Shown one piece after another: positions 46,560 through 57,349 of a DNA stretch of 64,000 nt (its first letter is position 1; every line of letters starts with the position of its first letter). Location: contig NZ_LKBT01000069.1 in the NCBI RefSeq assembly GCF_002699985.1, positions 170,964 through 234,963 of the forward strand, in the 5' to 3' direction. A program made the position numbers and the translations under genes. The notes beneath the pieces were generated by a model. That model was given only the letters and a program-made list of their open reading frames with translations. It was not told the DNA's origin and made no database searches. Source of the DNA: Pseudomonas sp. ICMP 561. GTDB taxonomy: Bacteria; Pseudomonadota; Gammaproteobacteria; Pseudomonadales; Pseudomonadaceae.

Positions 46560-47987
46560 CTATGGCTGTTTGTTAGCCGACTGCTCAAGCAGGACGATTT
46601 GCTGCTTCAAGTGCTCAATCTGCACCTTTGCCGTATTGAATCCACCGTCACGCATCCGCATGAGATTCATTGCTGCCATTGATGCGTGGAGCATGTGGCC
46701 GTCTTTACGGGCATACCTCTGCACAGAGGTTGCCGAAGAATGACCCAGTACCTTTTGCACAAAGCCGAGATCAAATCCGAAGGTACCTGGCCTAAAGGGG
46801 TTTGGACAATGGTTATGCAGGTAGTACGCATACATGTGACGAAGAGAATGGAAACCATAGCTCTCCCCCGTCAACGCCTTAGCGGCAGCGTTGAAACGCT
46901 CCCACACGGCCTGATAGGAAGACGGTATACCCTCGCCATTCAGAAGGTTCCTGAACAAGAATTGATGTGAGACAGGCCTGTGGCGGGAAGCCTCAAGCGA
47001 ACGCTGCTCGGTGATATACAGATCGAGGTTGAACCAGAAGTGAGACGCGAAGGGTTCAATCAGGAAAGTCTCTGGAGTAGAGCGCCCCTTGTGTGGGAGC
47101 TTACTGATATCCACATCAGTCATAAATTTCGCAAGCTGTTCGACGCGAGTGTTTGGGTCGATGATCAAAACACTATTATCGAGCGGACTATCCTCGAAAA
47201 GTACCAAATCCGACATAAGCATTGTAAGTGCTTCTGATACTCGGCAACCGCAAGCGGCAATCAATGACCACAGAGTTTTGTCTCTAAGGCAAGTGCTGCT
47301 TTCGATGAGCTTCACGCACAGATCTATAGGGAAGACTTTTTCGTCTCCACCATTGATATCGGTATTTGCGATAGTCGAGGGTTTTGCGGTCGTCGCTAGG
47401 CCAACCAATCGGATTCGCTTCACCCCACCAGCGATGCATCCAGCTAACCAACTCTTGTTGCCGATGGCAGCTCTGACCTTCATTGGAGCCTCAGCGTACC
47501 GAGAGGTAATCGATGGCAACGCTGTGACCATAGTCTCACCTAAGTACCCAGTAGCTTGAAGCTGAAGCATCGCCTTTCTGAACTGCTCACTCGCATCAAT
47601 GAAGTTATTAACAGCCGCAGTATTTTTGCGTAAGGAGCTTCCACCCATTTTACGGTTACCCAGCACCTTCGCTGCAGACCGGCTCAACTCGACGCTGCTA
47701 TTAGTACCAAAAATGAGAAAGTTTTCGTAACCATCAATCGCCTCAGATAACAAAAACGGCGTCAAACCGCCTCTGAGCTCGCTGACGACCTGGATGTACT
47801 GAATGAACAAGAGCACTGCATGCCCGTAGGCTTTAACGGTGTTCCATTTCTTACGCTTGGATAGCTGAAATATCCAGTTGTCGTAGAACTCACTCATAGC
47901 TGGATCTGAGCACAGCAGACGGTACGTTGGTTTGCCGGAGCGGAAGGTTTCGAAGATCGTGATGGGATGGTGAACCATTGTAGCCAT
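46560..47987 (-). CDS. gmtY: Gamma-mobile-trio tyrosine recombinase GmtY
   Basis: 475 residues from ATG 47987 behind AAGGGAAGG. Core-binding N-terminal helical domain, then catalytic domain: Arg in GCRVSEAL (near 247), HSLRHMYA (near 379), LGHSSATSVQRYA with the nucleophile Tyr (near 423). It lies 133 bp upstream of gmtZ and is the closest recombinase to the tRNA-Ser attachment region. A run of TGCAAC motifs precedes it. Confidence 0.8.
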   Translation of the reverse strand: MATMVHHPITIFETFRSGKPTYRLLCSDPAMSEFYDNWIFQLSKRKKWNTVKAYGHAVLLFIQYIQVVSELRGGLTPFLLSEAIDGYENFLIFGTNSSVELSRSAAKVLGNRKMGGSSLRKNTAAVNNFIDASEQFRKAMLQLQATGYLGETMVTALPSITSRYAEAPMKVRAAIGNKSWLAGCIAGGVKRIRLVGLATTAKPSTIANTDINGGDEKVFPIDLCVKLIESSTCLRDKTLWSLIAACGCRVSEALTMLMSDLVLFEDSPLDNSVLIIDPNTRVEQLAKFMTDVDISKLPHKGRSTPETFLIEPFASHFWFNLDLYITEQRSLEASRHRPVSHQFLFRNLLNGEGIPSSYQAVWERFNAAAKALTGESYGFHSLRHMYAYYLHNHCPNPFRPGTFGFDLGFVQKVLGHSSATSVQRYARKDGHMLHASMAAMNLMRMRDGGFNTAKVQIEHLKQQIVLLEQSANKQP

Positions 47988-48045
47988 GAGCCTTCCCTTC
48001 TGATCGACTGTCTTCGGCTGACGCACTCGCGTTCCGCCGCAAAGG

Positions 48046-48113
48046 TGCAACAACCTGTTGCATTGGCAAACACAATGCAACAACGCGCAACATAATGCAA
48101 CTACTCAGTTGCA
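48046..48113. repeat. TGCAAC motif cluster between gmtY and the tRNA
   Basis: Five exact TGCAAC (two inverted) and one CGCAAC in 68 bp. Three direct copies at 48076, 48086 and 48096 are exactly 10 bp apart; TGCAAC/GTTGCA pairs at 48046/48057 and 48096/48108 form inverted repeats. A seventh copy lies at 48341 on the other side of the tRNA. Likely binding sites for a recombinase or gmtY regulator. Confidence 0.65.
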
Positions 48114-48163
48114 CATTTGATAACAGAATGAGGTTTTATTTTCTGCTCGTCAAAAAATGAGGA

Positions 48164-48195
48164 CGAAAAAAAGGGCCTAGATTGCTCTAGGCCCT
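48164..48195 (-). terminator. Terminator of the tRNA-Ser transcript
   Basis: AGGGCCTAG (48172-48180) pairs with CTAGGCCCT (48187-48195). On the minus strand the stem is followed by seven or more T. It lies 16 bp after the tRNA 3' end. Confidence 0.85.
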
Positions 48196-48210
48196 TCATT
48201 CATCGATGTT

Positions 48211-48301
48211 TGGCGGGAAACCAGGGATTCGAACCCTGGGTACGCTATTAACGTACGCCGGTTTTCAAGACCGGTGCATTCAACCACTCTGCCAATTTCC
48301 C
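48211..48301 (-). tRNA. tRNA-Ser (anticodon TGA), probably island-borne
   Basis: 91 nt. The acceptor stem GGGAAAT/GTTTCCC pairs with one G-T wobble; discriminator G and an encoded CCA follow. The anticodon loop CTTGAAA gives TGA, the T-arm CAGGG-TTCGAAT-CCCTG is intact and a long variable arm (GTACGTTAATAGCGTAC) marks class II serine. The sequence differs clearly from the truncated serine tRNA upstream. Confidence 0.93.
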
Positions 48302-48365
48302 GTGGTGCTCTTGACGCTTTTGGCGGTATGGCTCGTAACGTGCAACAGAGAGTATCCTTATATAA

Positions 48366-48433
48366 GAACTCTAGGACCTGTTACAGTCGGCAGTTTTCAA
48401 GACTGCTGCCTTAAACCACTCGGCCATACTTCC
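48366..48433 (-). pseudogene. Truncated tRNA-Ser (TGA), 5' 68 nt
   Basis: GGAAGTA acceptor strand, GCCGAGTGG D-arm, GCAGT-CTTGAAA-ACTGC anticodon arm (TGA) and variable arm are intact, then the sequence breaks after GAGTTC in the T-loop and continues TTATATAAGG. No 3' T-arm or acceptor strand follows. The text matches what I recall of the resident Pseudomonas tRNA-Ser(UGA). The break marks the island edge. Confidence 0.8.
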
Positions 48434-48451
48434 GTTTGCATTGCGGGCGCC

Positions 48452-48479
48452 ATAATACCGGAATGAAACACGCTGTCAA
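48452..48479 (-). promoter_or_regulatory. Sigma-70 promoter of the tRNA-Ser unit
   Basis: Minus strand TTGACA (48474-48479), 16 bp, TATTAT (48452-48457), then a GC-rich GGCGCCC discriminator typical of stable-RNA promoters. It would transcribe the truncated tRNA and then the complete one to the terminator at 48164. Confidence 0.8.
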
Positions 48480-48555
48480 ACTCTCTGGGTGGCTGATTTC
48501 AAGTCGTCTGTTATGATCTTTGCAACTTCACATTTCAACCACCAGGAGCTTCGCC

Positions 48556-49227
48556 ATGCGCGAACAGGATTACGCAGTTAATAACGGCGTGCAGGCCGAT
48601 CAGCTAGAGGTTAGCCGCGTCCTGCGCAACACATACGGCCTTCTGGCTCTGACCCTCGCTTTCAGCGGTGTCATGGCTTTTGTCGCGCAGCAGATGCGCG
48701 TTGGCTACCCAAACATTTTCGTGGTGCTGATCGGTTTCTACGGTCTGTTCTTCCTCACCAATAAACTGCGCGATTCGGCGTGGGGCTTGGTGTCGGCGTT
48801 CGCGTTGACCGGTTTCATGGGTTTCCTGCTGGGCCCGATCCTCAACCGCTACCTGGGTATGCAGGGCGGCGCTGAAGTGGTCAGCTCGGCATTCGCCATG
48901 ACGGCATTGGTGTTCGGTGGTCTGTCGGCTTACGTGCTGATTACCCGCAAGGACATGAGCTTCCTCGGTGGCTTCATCACCGCTGGCTTCTTTGTTCTGC
49001 TGGCAGCGGTGCTGGCGAGCATGTTCTTCCAGATCAGCGGCCTGCAGTTGGCGATCAGCGCTGGCTTCGTGCTGTTCTCGTCGGTCTGCATTCTGTTCCA
49101 GACCAGCGCGATCATTCACGGTGGCGAGCGTAACTACATCATGGCGACCATCAGCCTGTATGTATCGATCTACAACCTGTTTGTCAGCCTGTTGCAGATC
49201 TTCGGTATCATGAGCCGCGACGACTAA
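48556..49227 (+). CDS. BI-1/YccA-family inner-membrane protein
   Basis: 223 residues with seven hydrophobic segments and the Bax-inhibitor-1 pattern (FALTGFMGFLLGPIL, LISRKDMSFLGGF-like). The E. coli homolog YccA modulates FtsH proteolysis. ATG 48556 follows AGGAG. First core gene right of the tRNA locus; it precedes tusDCBE, the usual Pseudomonas order. Confidence 0.92.
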   Translation: MREQDYAVNNGVQADQLEVSRVLRNTYGLLALTLAFSGVMAFVAQQMRVGYPNIFVVLIGFYGLFFLTNKLRDSAWGLVSAFALTGFMGFLLGPILNRYLGMQGGAEVVSSAFAMTALVFGGLSAYVLITRKDMSFLGGFITAGFFVLLAAVLASMFFQISGLQLAISAGFVLFSSVCILFQTSAIIHGGERNYIMATISLYVSIYNLFVSLLQIFGIMSRDD

Positions 49228-49246
49228 TGAGTCGCCCTGCTTCAAC

Positions 49247-49271
49247 AAAAAGCCCGCCTAGCGGGCTTTTT
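49247..49271. terminator. Bidirectional-looking hairpin after the BI-1 gene
   Basis: AAAAGCCCGC-CTA-GCGGGCTTTTT, 20 bp after the stop, with a T-run on the plus strand. Confidence 0.88.
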
Positions 49272-49329
49272 GCTGTCTAGTGCCCGTGAATTCTTTATCA
49301 TTGGTCAAGTTTTCTGCTCAGAGCCTGTC

Positions 49330-49722
49330 ATGAAGTTCGCGATCAATCTGTTCAGCGCAGCCCATGCGCCCTCCTCGCGCCGCGCCCTGCTGTTTGCGCA
49401 GGCGGCGCTGGCCGGGGGGCATGAGATTGTGCGGTTGTTCTTCTATCAGGACGGCGTTCACAGTGCTTCGGCCAATGTCGTCACGCCTCAGGACGAACAG
49501 GACCTGCCCTCGCAATGGCGCGAGTTCATCACCCAGCATCAACTTGACGGTGTGGTGTGCATCGCGGCCGCCTTGCGCCGTGGCGTGCTCAATGCCGAAG
49601 AGGCGCAGCGCTATCAGCGGCCCGCGGCCAATCTGCTCGCCCCGTGGGAATTATCCGGGTTGGGCCAGTTACACGACGCGGCGCAAACCGCTGATCGAGT
49701 GATCTGTTTCGGAGGGCCTTGA
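49330..49722 (+). CDS. tusD: Sulfurtransferase TusD
   Basis: 130 residues, DsrE fold. It is a subunit of the TusBCD complex that relays persulfide sulfur from TusA to TusE for 2-thiolation of tRNA U34. The conserved Cys (LDGVVCIAAALRRG) is present. Start ATG 49330 from the family; the longer frame adds 20 residues. Followed at once by tusC. Confidence 0.92.
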   Translation: MKFAINLFSAAHAPSSRRALLFAQAALAGGHEIVRLFFYQDGVHSASANVVTPQDEQDLPSQWREFITQHQLDGVVCIAAALRRGVLNAEEAQRYQRPAANLLAPWELSGLGQLHDAAQTADRVICFGGP

Positions 49723-49723
49723 A

Positions 49724-50086
49724 GTGGCTAAATCAATGTTGATCATCAGCCGCCAGGCACCTTGGTCCGGACCGGGCGCACGCGAGGTGCTGGATATCGT
49801 ATTGGCCGGTGGCGCTTATGATTTGCCCGTGGGCCTGTTGTTTCTGGACGATGGCGTCTTTCAGTTATTGCCGGAGCAGAACGCCAAGGCCCTGCAACAG
49901 AAAGACCTGACCGCCAACCTCAAGGCGCTTTCGATGTTTGGCGTGGAAGATATCTACGCCTGCGGCACGAGCCTTGCCGAGCGCGGCATCCTGCAGGAAG
50001 CGGTGGATGAGGACATTATTCAATTGCCGCAATCTGTAGAAATCGCCGCACTCATTGACCGCTACGATCACGTGATCACAATCTGA
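49724..50086 (+). CDS. tusC: Sulfurtransferase complex subunit TusC
   Basis: 120 residues from GTG 49724 behind GGAGGG. DsrF-like subunit of TusBCD (MLIISRQAPWSGPGAREVLD; LFLDDGVFQLL). One base separates it from tusD and its stop overlaps the tusB start. Confidence 0.92.
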   Translation: MAKSMLIISRQAPWSGPGAREVLDIVLAGGAYDLPVGLLFLDDGVFQLLPEQNAKALQQKDLTANLKALSMFGVEDIYACGTSLAERGILQEAVDEDIIQLPQSVEIAALIDRYDHVITI

Positions 50087-50382
50087 TGTCGACTTTGCAC
50101 GTTTTATCTCATTCGCCCTTCACCGACAGCCGCCTGACCAGTTGCCTGCGTCTGCTCGGCGCGGCTGACGGCGTGCTGCTGTGCGGCGACGCCACTTACG
50201 CGTTAGCGGACTCAACAGCGCCGCTTGAGGCGCTGCAGGCGCTAAGCGCTAACCAGGTATTTGTGCTTGAAGAGGATATTCAGGCGCGGAGCATGGCGGC
50301 GCCAGCCTGGGTGCGAGTCGTCGACTACCCAGGCTTCGTCGAACTCTCGATTCGCTTCGATAAGGTCAACACGTGGCTATGA
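50086..50382 (+). CDS. tusB: Sulfurtransferase complex subunit TusB
   Basis: 98 residues, DsrH family (MSTLHVLSHSPFTDSRLTSCLRLL). Third TusBCD subunit. ATG overlaps the tusC stop (TGATG) and its end overlaps tusE. Confidence 0.9.
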   Translation: MSTLHVLSHSPFTDSRLTSCLRLLGAADGVLLCGDATYALADSTAPLEALQALSANQVFVLEEDIQARSMAAPAWVRVVDYPGFVELSIRFDKVNTWL

Positions 50383-50714
50383 ACGAGTTGAACGTGTCGG
50401 GGCGAATCATTGCGCTGGATAAAGACGGGTTTCTGCAAAACCTTGATGACTGGTCGATGGATGTTGCCAATGCGCTATCCGGCCGGGAAGGTATTGAACT
50501 GAGCCCCGAGCATGTCGAAGTGCTGCTTTTGCTGCGAGATTTCTATAGCGAATTCCAGCTGTCACCCGCGACCCGGCCGTTGATCAAGTACACCGCCCTG
50601 AAGCTCGGTCCGGAAAAAGGTAACAGCATGCACCTTAACCGCCTGTTCAACGGCACTCCCGCCAAACTCGCCGCCAAACTGGCGGGCCTGCCAAAGCCGA
50701 CTAATTGCATATGA
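50379..50714 (+). CDS. tusE: Sulfurtransferase TusE (DsrC family)
   Basis: 111 residues. It receives sulfur from TusBCD and passes it to MnmA for tRNA 2-thiouridine. The penultimate catalytic Cys is in the C-terminal PKPTNCI. A GTG at 50373 is the alternative start. Confidence 0.92.
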   Translation: MNELNVSGRIIALDKDGFLQNLDDWSMDVANALSGREGIELSPEHVEVLLLLRDFYSEFQLSPATRPLIKYTALKLGPEKGNSMHLNRLFNGTPAKLAAKLAGLPKPTNCI

Positions 50715-51712
50715 ACGACTACGCCCCGCTCGTCCTTGAAACACCCGCCGAACATCCGTTCGCCCAATTCGTCCGAATTCTGGGCAAAGGCAAACGTGGA
50801 GCCCGCAATCTGACCCGCGAAGAAGCACGGGAAGCCATGGGCATGCTCATTGACGAAAAGGTCGAAGAAAGCCAGTTAGGTGCTTTTCTGATGCTGCTGC
50901 GGCATAAGGAAGAAAGCCCGGAGGAATTGGCAGGCTTCACTGAGGCATTGCGCGAACGGTTGAACGCCCCGCCACTTCAGGTCGACATTGACTGGCCCAC
51001 ATATGCGGGCAAGAAGCGCCATTTACCCTGGTACCTGCTGGCGGCCAAATGCCTGGCTGAGAATGGGGTGCGGGTCTTCATGCATGGTGGCGGCGCGCAC
51101 ACTGCCGGGCGCTTGTACACCGAACAGTTGCTGGGTCTGCTGGGCATTCCGCTGTGCCGCAACTGGCATGCGGTGGACGAGGCGCTGCAACAGCATAATC
51201 TGGCGTTCTTTCCGCTGGGCGACTGGGCTCCGCAATTACAACGCATGATCGATCTGCGTAACACCCTCGGATTGCGTTCGCCGATTCACTCTCTTGCGCG
51301 CATCCTCAATCCGCTCAACGCACGGTGCGGCCTGCAAAGCATTTTCCACCCGGGCTACCAAAGCGTTCATCGTGATGCCAGCGGCTTGCTCGGCAATCAC
51401 ACCATCGTCATCAAGGGCGATGGCGGCGAGGTGGAAATCAATCCCGACACTATCAGCCATCTCTATGGCACCACCGACGGTCAGCCATGGGATGAAGAAT
51501 GGCCTGCGCTTTCAGACCGCAGACATGTAAAGCCGGCAACTCTCGATCCGCAGCAGCTTGTCGCTCTATGGAAGGGCGAAATCGAAGACAGCTATCCGCA
51601 ACTGGCACTGATTTCGACGATGGCGCTGGCCCTGCGTGGCTTGGGATTGCCTCGCCCGGAGGCATTTGCACAGGCTGAAGTGTTCTGGAAAAACCGGAAT
51701 ACATCAATTTAA
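50711..51712 (+). CDS. YbiB-like glycosyltransferase-fold protein
   Basis: 333 residues, anthranilate phosphoribosyltransferase (TrpD) fold with altered active-site motifs (GKGKRGARNLTREEAREAM; HGGGAHTAGR). E. coli YbiB binds nucleic acid; it is not a TrpD. ATG 50711 overlaps the tusE stop (ATATGA), so it is in the tus operon. Confidence 0.85.
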   Translation: MNDYAPLVLETPAEHPFAQFVRILGKGKRGARNLTREEAREAMGMLIDEKVEESQLGAFLMLLRHKEESPEELAGFTEALRERLNAPPLQVDIDWPTYAGKKRHLPWYLLAAKCLAENGVRVFMHGGGAHTAGRLYTEQLLGLLGIPLCRNWHAVDEALQQHNLAFFPLGDWAPQLQRMIDLRNTLGLRSPIHSLARILNPLNARCGLQSIFHPGYQSVHRDASGLLGNHTIVIKGDGGEVEINPDTISHLYGTTDGQPWDEEWPALSDRRHVKPATLDPQQLVALWKGEIEDSYPQLALISTMALALRGLGLPRPEAFAQAEVFWKNRNTSI

Positions 51713-51806
51713 CCGATCATTACTCCCGATCCTTTGCGTTATTTGTTCGAACGAATCGGCCTAGACTCTCCTCCAACGCTTTAAGCACATCATTTTGGAG
51801 TTTGAT

Positions 51807-52814
51807 ATGGGCCTTCTCGTCGAAGGACGCTGGCAAGACCAGTGGTACGAAAGCAGCAAAGATGGCGCGTTTCAGCGTGAGCAGGCGCAACGCCGCAACT
51901 GGATCACTAAAGACGGTCAACCAGGACCGTCAGGTGAAGGCGGTTTCAAGGCCGAAGCCGGGCGCTATCATTTGTACGTATCCCTGGCCTGCCCTTGGGC
52001 CCACCGCACGCTGATTTATCGCAAGCTGAAAGGGCTGGAAAGCCTGATCGACGTTTCGGTGGTCAGTTGGCTGATGCGTGAACACGGCTGGACCTTCGAT
52101 TCCGAAAAAGGCTCGACCGGCGATGCACTCGACAATCATGAATTCCTCTATCAGCGCTACCTGGCTGACACCGCCGACTACACCGGCCGGGTCACTGTCC
52201 CGCTGCTGTGGGACAAAAAACTGCAACGCATCGTCAGCAATGAGTCAGCGGAAATCATCCGCATGTTCAACAGTGCCTTTGACGACCTGACCGGTAATCG
52301 TCTGGACCTGTATCCAGACGCTCTGCAGTCGCCAATCAATGAGCTGAACGACCGTATTTATCCAGCAGTGAACAACGGCGTGTACCGCGCGGGTTTTGCC
52401 ACCTCTCAAGGTGCTTATGAAGAGGCATTCGATGATGTCTTTGCCGAACTCGACGCGCTGGAAAAGCTGCTGGGCGAGAAGCGCTATCTGACGGGTGAAT
52501 ACCTGACTGAAGCAGACGTGCGTTTGTTTACCACCATCGTGCGCTTCGATCCGGTGTATCACGGGCACTTCAAGTGCAACCTGCGACGGATTTCGGACTA
52601 TCCGAACCTTAGCAACTGGATGCTGGAGTTGTATCAGTGGCCGGGCATCACCGAAACGGTGGACTTCACGCATATCAAGCATCACTACTACGAAAGCCAC
52701 GGCACCATCAATCCGACAGCTGTTGTGCCTAAAGGCCCGCAGCAGGATCTGGGCAGAGCACATGATCGTGAGCGACTGACGGGACGTGGGATCTGGAACA
52801 AGACAGGCGTGTGA
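51807..52814 (+). CDS. Glutathionyl-hydroquinone reductase (Xi-class GST)
   Basis: 335 residues. The catalytic Cys lies in SLACPWAHRTLI near residue 58, followed by the GST C-terminal helical domain (YLTGEYLTEADVRLFTTIVRFD). Xi GSTs reduce glutathionyl-hydroquinones (YqjG type). Start ATG 51807 follows TTGGAG. Confidence 0.9.
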   Translation: MGLLVEGRWQDQWYESSKDGAFQREQAQRRNWITKDGQPGPSGEGGFKAEAGRYHLYVSLACPWAHRTLIYRKLKGLESLIDVSVVSWLMREHGWTFDSEKGSTGDALDNHEFLYQRYLADTADYTGRVTVPLLWDKKLQRIVSNESAEIIRMFNSAFDDLTGNRLDLYPDALQSPINELNDRIYPAVNNGVYRAGFATSQGAYEEAFDDVFAELDALEKLLGEKRYLTGEYLTEADVRLFTTIVRFDPVYHGHFKCNLRRISDYPNLSNWMLELYQWPGITETVDFTHIKHHYYESHGTINPTAVVPKGPQQDLGRAHDRERLTGRGIWNKTGV

Positions 52815-52842
52815 CCTTGGCACTGTCTCAACGCTATGACAG

Positions 52843-52918
52843 GTAGGAGGCAACTTGTTGGCGAGGGGTTTGCGCGGTGAATCAGGCCTCACGCCTCGCG
52901 AACAAGTTCGCTCCTACC
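52843..52918. repeat. REP pair (REPIN)
   Basis: Two inverted copies of the Pseudomonas REP motif (GTAGGAGGCAACTTG at left; reverse complement of GTAGGAGCGAACTTG at right) around a short loop between the GST gene and cysG. Confidence 0.85.
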
Positions 52919-52941
52919 AGTTGGCGCCGTGCTCAGATGCA

Positions 52942-54336
52942 TTAGACCGTAGCCTGAGCACCTTCAAACCAGGCGAGTTTCTCGCGCAGCTTGACCACTT
53001 CACCCACGATCACCAATGTCGGCGCATGGACTTCATGCTCCGCCACCATTCGTGGCAAATCGGCCAAGGTGCCTGTAAACACCCGCTGACTGGAGGTGGT
53101 GCCCTGCTGAATTAAAGCTGCCGGCGTATCAGCGGATCGACCGTGCTTGATCAGTTGCTCGCAGATGATCGGCAGACCGATCAGGCCCATGTAAAACACC
53201 AAGGTCTGTGCAGGCGCTACCAGATCGCTCCACGGCAAATCACTGGTACCGTTTTTCAAATGCCCGGTGATGAAACGTACTGATTGCGCATGGTCACGGT
53301 GAGTCAGCGGAATACCGGCATACGCCGCGCAACCGCTGGCTGCCGTGATACCTGGTACGACCTGAAAGGGAATGCCGTGAGCGGCCAGTTCTTCGATCTC
53401 TTCACCGCCACGGCCGAAGATGAACGGATCACCGCCCTTCAACCGCAGAACGCGCTTGCCCTGCTTGGCCAGATCAACCAGTTGCTTGTTGATCTCGTCT
53501 TGCGGCACTGCGTGCTCCGCGCGGCGCTTGCCGACATAGACACGCTCGGCATCGCGTCGGCACAGATCCAGAATTGCCGGGGCCACGAGGCGGTCATACA
53601 GCACCACATCGGCCTGCTGCATGAGCCGTAGCGCACGGAAGGTCAGCAAGTCAGGATCACCCGGACCTGCACCTACCAGATAAACTTCACCGGGAGCATG
53701 CGGCGCATCGCCTGCAATCTTGGCGATCAGCAGACGCTCGGCTTCAGCGCCCTGCCCGGCCAGTTGCCGGTCAGCAATCGGGCCCTGGAAAACCTCTTCC
53801 CAGAAGGCGCGACGCTGAGTGACGTCCGGAAACAGATTCTTCACCTGACTACGGAAACGCGCCGCCAGCCCAGCAAGCTGGCCATAAGTCGACGGAATCC
53901 AGGTTTCCAGCTTGGCACGAATCAAACGCGCCAGCACCGGAGCGTCGCCGCCGCTGGAAACCGCGATGACCAGAGGCGAGCGATCCACGATGGCAGGGAA
54001 GATCACGCTGCACAGAGCAGGCGCATCCACCACGTTGACCGGTACACAACGCCGCTTGGCATCCTGAGACACCTGAGCGTTGAGAGGCTCGTCATCGGTG
54101 GCAGCAATGATCAGCACACAACCGTCCAGATCACTGACGTTGTAGCCACGCAAAATCAGATGCCCGCCACTTTTCTCAACCAGCTCACGCAGTTGTGGCT
54201 CGATCTCTGGCGCGACTACCCGAATTACAGCACCGGCCTCGGCAATGAGGCGGGATTTGCGCAATGCAATCTCGCCACCGCCCACGACCAGCACTTGGCT
54301 GCCACGCAGGTTATGGAACAGCGGCAGAAATTCCAT
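52942..54336 (-). CDS. cysG: Siroheme synthase (trifunctional)
   Basis: 464 residues. The N-terminal precorrin-2 dehydrogenase/ferrochelatase ([20 protein letters not shown]) is followed by the uroporphyrinogen-III methyltransferase domain ([34 protein letters not shown]). It makes siroheme for sulfite and nitrite reductases. It starts next to the serS stop on the same strand. Confidence 0.96.
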   Translation of the reverse strand: MEFLPLFHNLRGSQVLVVGGGEIALRKSRLIAEAGAVIRVVAPEIEPQLRELVEKSGGHLILRGYNVSDLDGCVLIIAATDDEPLNAQVSQDAKRRCVPVNVVDAPALCSVIFPAIVDRSPLVIAVSSGGDAPVLARLIRAKLETWIPSTYGQLAGLAARFRSQVKNLFPDVTQRRAFWEEVFQGPIADRQLAGQGAEAERLLIAKIAGDAPHAPGEVYLVGAGPGDPDLLTFRALRLMQQADVVLYDRLVAPAILDLCRRDAERVYVGKRRAEHAVPQDEINKQLVDLAKQGKRVLRLKGGDPFIFGRGGEEIEELAAHGIPFQVVPGITAASGCAAYAGIPLTHRDHAQSVRFITGHLKNGTSDLPWSDLVAPAQTLVFYMGLIGLPIICEQLIKHGRSADTPAALIQQGTTSSQRVFTGTLADLPRMVAEHEVHAPTLVIVGEVVKLREKLAWFEGAQATV

Positions 54337-56007
<1,671 letters not shown>

Positions 56008-56008
<1 letters not shown>

Positions 56009-57330
56009 TACTTTCTCCGCTGACGAGGGCTGGAAGCATCCAGAGCAGCCAGATGCCTGAGCTTTTCGCCGATTTTCAGCTCAAGACCACGGGGCACCGG
56101 CTGGTAATACTGACGCGGTTCAAGGTCGTCAGGGAAGTAATCCTCACCCGCGGCGTACGCATCCGGCTCGTCATGGGCATACCGGTACTCTTCACCATAA
56201 CCCAGCTGCTTCATGAGTTTGGTCGGCGCGTTGCGCAAATGCAGCGGCACTTCCAGCGAGCCGTGTTCAGTGGCTTCGCGCATTGCAGCCTTGAATCCCA
56301 TGTACACCGCGTTGCTTTTAGGCGCGCAGGCCAGATAAACAATCGCCTGAGCAACGGCTAGCTCACCTTCCGGACTGCCCAACCGCTCCTGAACATCCCA
56401 CGCCGACATGCATAACGGCAACGCGCGTGGATCGGCATTGCCGATGTCTTCACTCGCCATGCGCACCACGCGCCGCGCCAGATACAACGGGTCGCAGCCA
56501 CCATCGATCATGCGCGCAAACCAATACAACGCCGCATCCGGGTTGGAACCGCGAATGGATTTATGCAGAGCGGAAATCTGGTCGTAGAACGCTTCACCAC
56601 CTTTGTCAAAACGCCGACGGCTGTCGCCCATCAGGCTTTGAAGTAGCTCCAGGCTGATTTCCGAGCCATCTTCAGCGAGGTCCGACGCGTTTTCCAGCAG
56701 ATTCAACATGCGCCGACCGTCACCGTCGGCAGCGGCCATGAGCATGGCAAAACCTTCATCGCTCAGACTCAACTGATGCTTGCCCAGCCCGCGCTCTTCG
56801 GTCAGCGCGCGATTGACCAGCTTGCGCAGCGCGACTTCATCAAGGCTCTTGAGGACATACACCCGGGCCCGGGACAGCAGCGCGTTGTTGAGTTCAAACG
56901 AAGGGTTTTCGGTGGTCGCGCCAATAAAGATCAGCGTGCCGTCTTCGACATAAGGCAGAAAGGCATCCTGCTGGGACTTGTTGAAGCGGTGTACTTCATC
57001 GACAAACAAGATAGTGCGACGGCCGTATTGCCCGGCCTGCTGCTTGGCAACTTCTACCGCCTGGCGAATCTCTTTGACCCCGGCCAGTACCGCAGAAACC
57101 GTCTCAAAGTGCGCATCCGAGACTTTCGCCAGGAGCCGGGCCAGCGTGGTTTTACCCACACCGGGCGGCCCCCAGAAAATCATCGAATGCAGAGCACCCT
57201 GCTCAAGCGCCTCGCGCAAAGGCTTGCCGTGAGCCAGCAAATGCTCCTGACCGACGTACTCATCCAGATTGGTCGCACGCAAACGCGCGGCCAATGGTTG
57301 TGCAATCGGTTCACTTCGAAACAGGTCCAT
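56008..57330 (-). CDS. rarA: Replication-associated recombination protein A
   Basis: 440 residues, AAA+ clamp-loader-like ATPase (MgsA/RarA). Walker A is [11 protein letters not shown], Walker [16 protein letters not shown]. It acts at stalled forks with SSB. ATG 57330 ([13 protein letters not shown]) is preferred over 57336. Sits between lolA and crcB in the common Pseudomonas order. Confidence 0.95.
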
Positions 57331-57349
57331 GGACAACCGTTAAAACCTC

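Larger units (their letters stand above)
22800..48365. mobile_element. Gamma-mobile-trio genomic island (right end defined; left end unknown)
   Basis: The GMT recombination genes lie at one end, next to a disrupted tRNA-Ser; cargo to the left contains HEPN, PIN, KAP and GHKL/STAS genes, a decayed OLD gene, Xre regulators and an SOS-box gene. The right edge is the T-loop break at 48365/48366. The left limit given here is only where the small unknown genes begin; the catabolic and GH3 blocks to the left may be part of the same island. No direct repeat of the tRNA end was found in the window. Confidence 0.55.

Noticed and set aside
1-48365. CRISPR array, insertion sequence or conjugation genes in the accessory region
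   Set aside because: No regularly spaced repeats, no transposase and no relaxase or type IV secretion genes could be read anywhere in the window.
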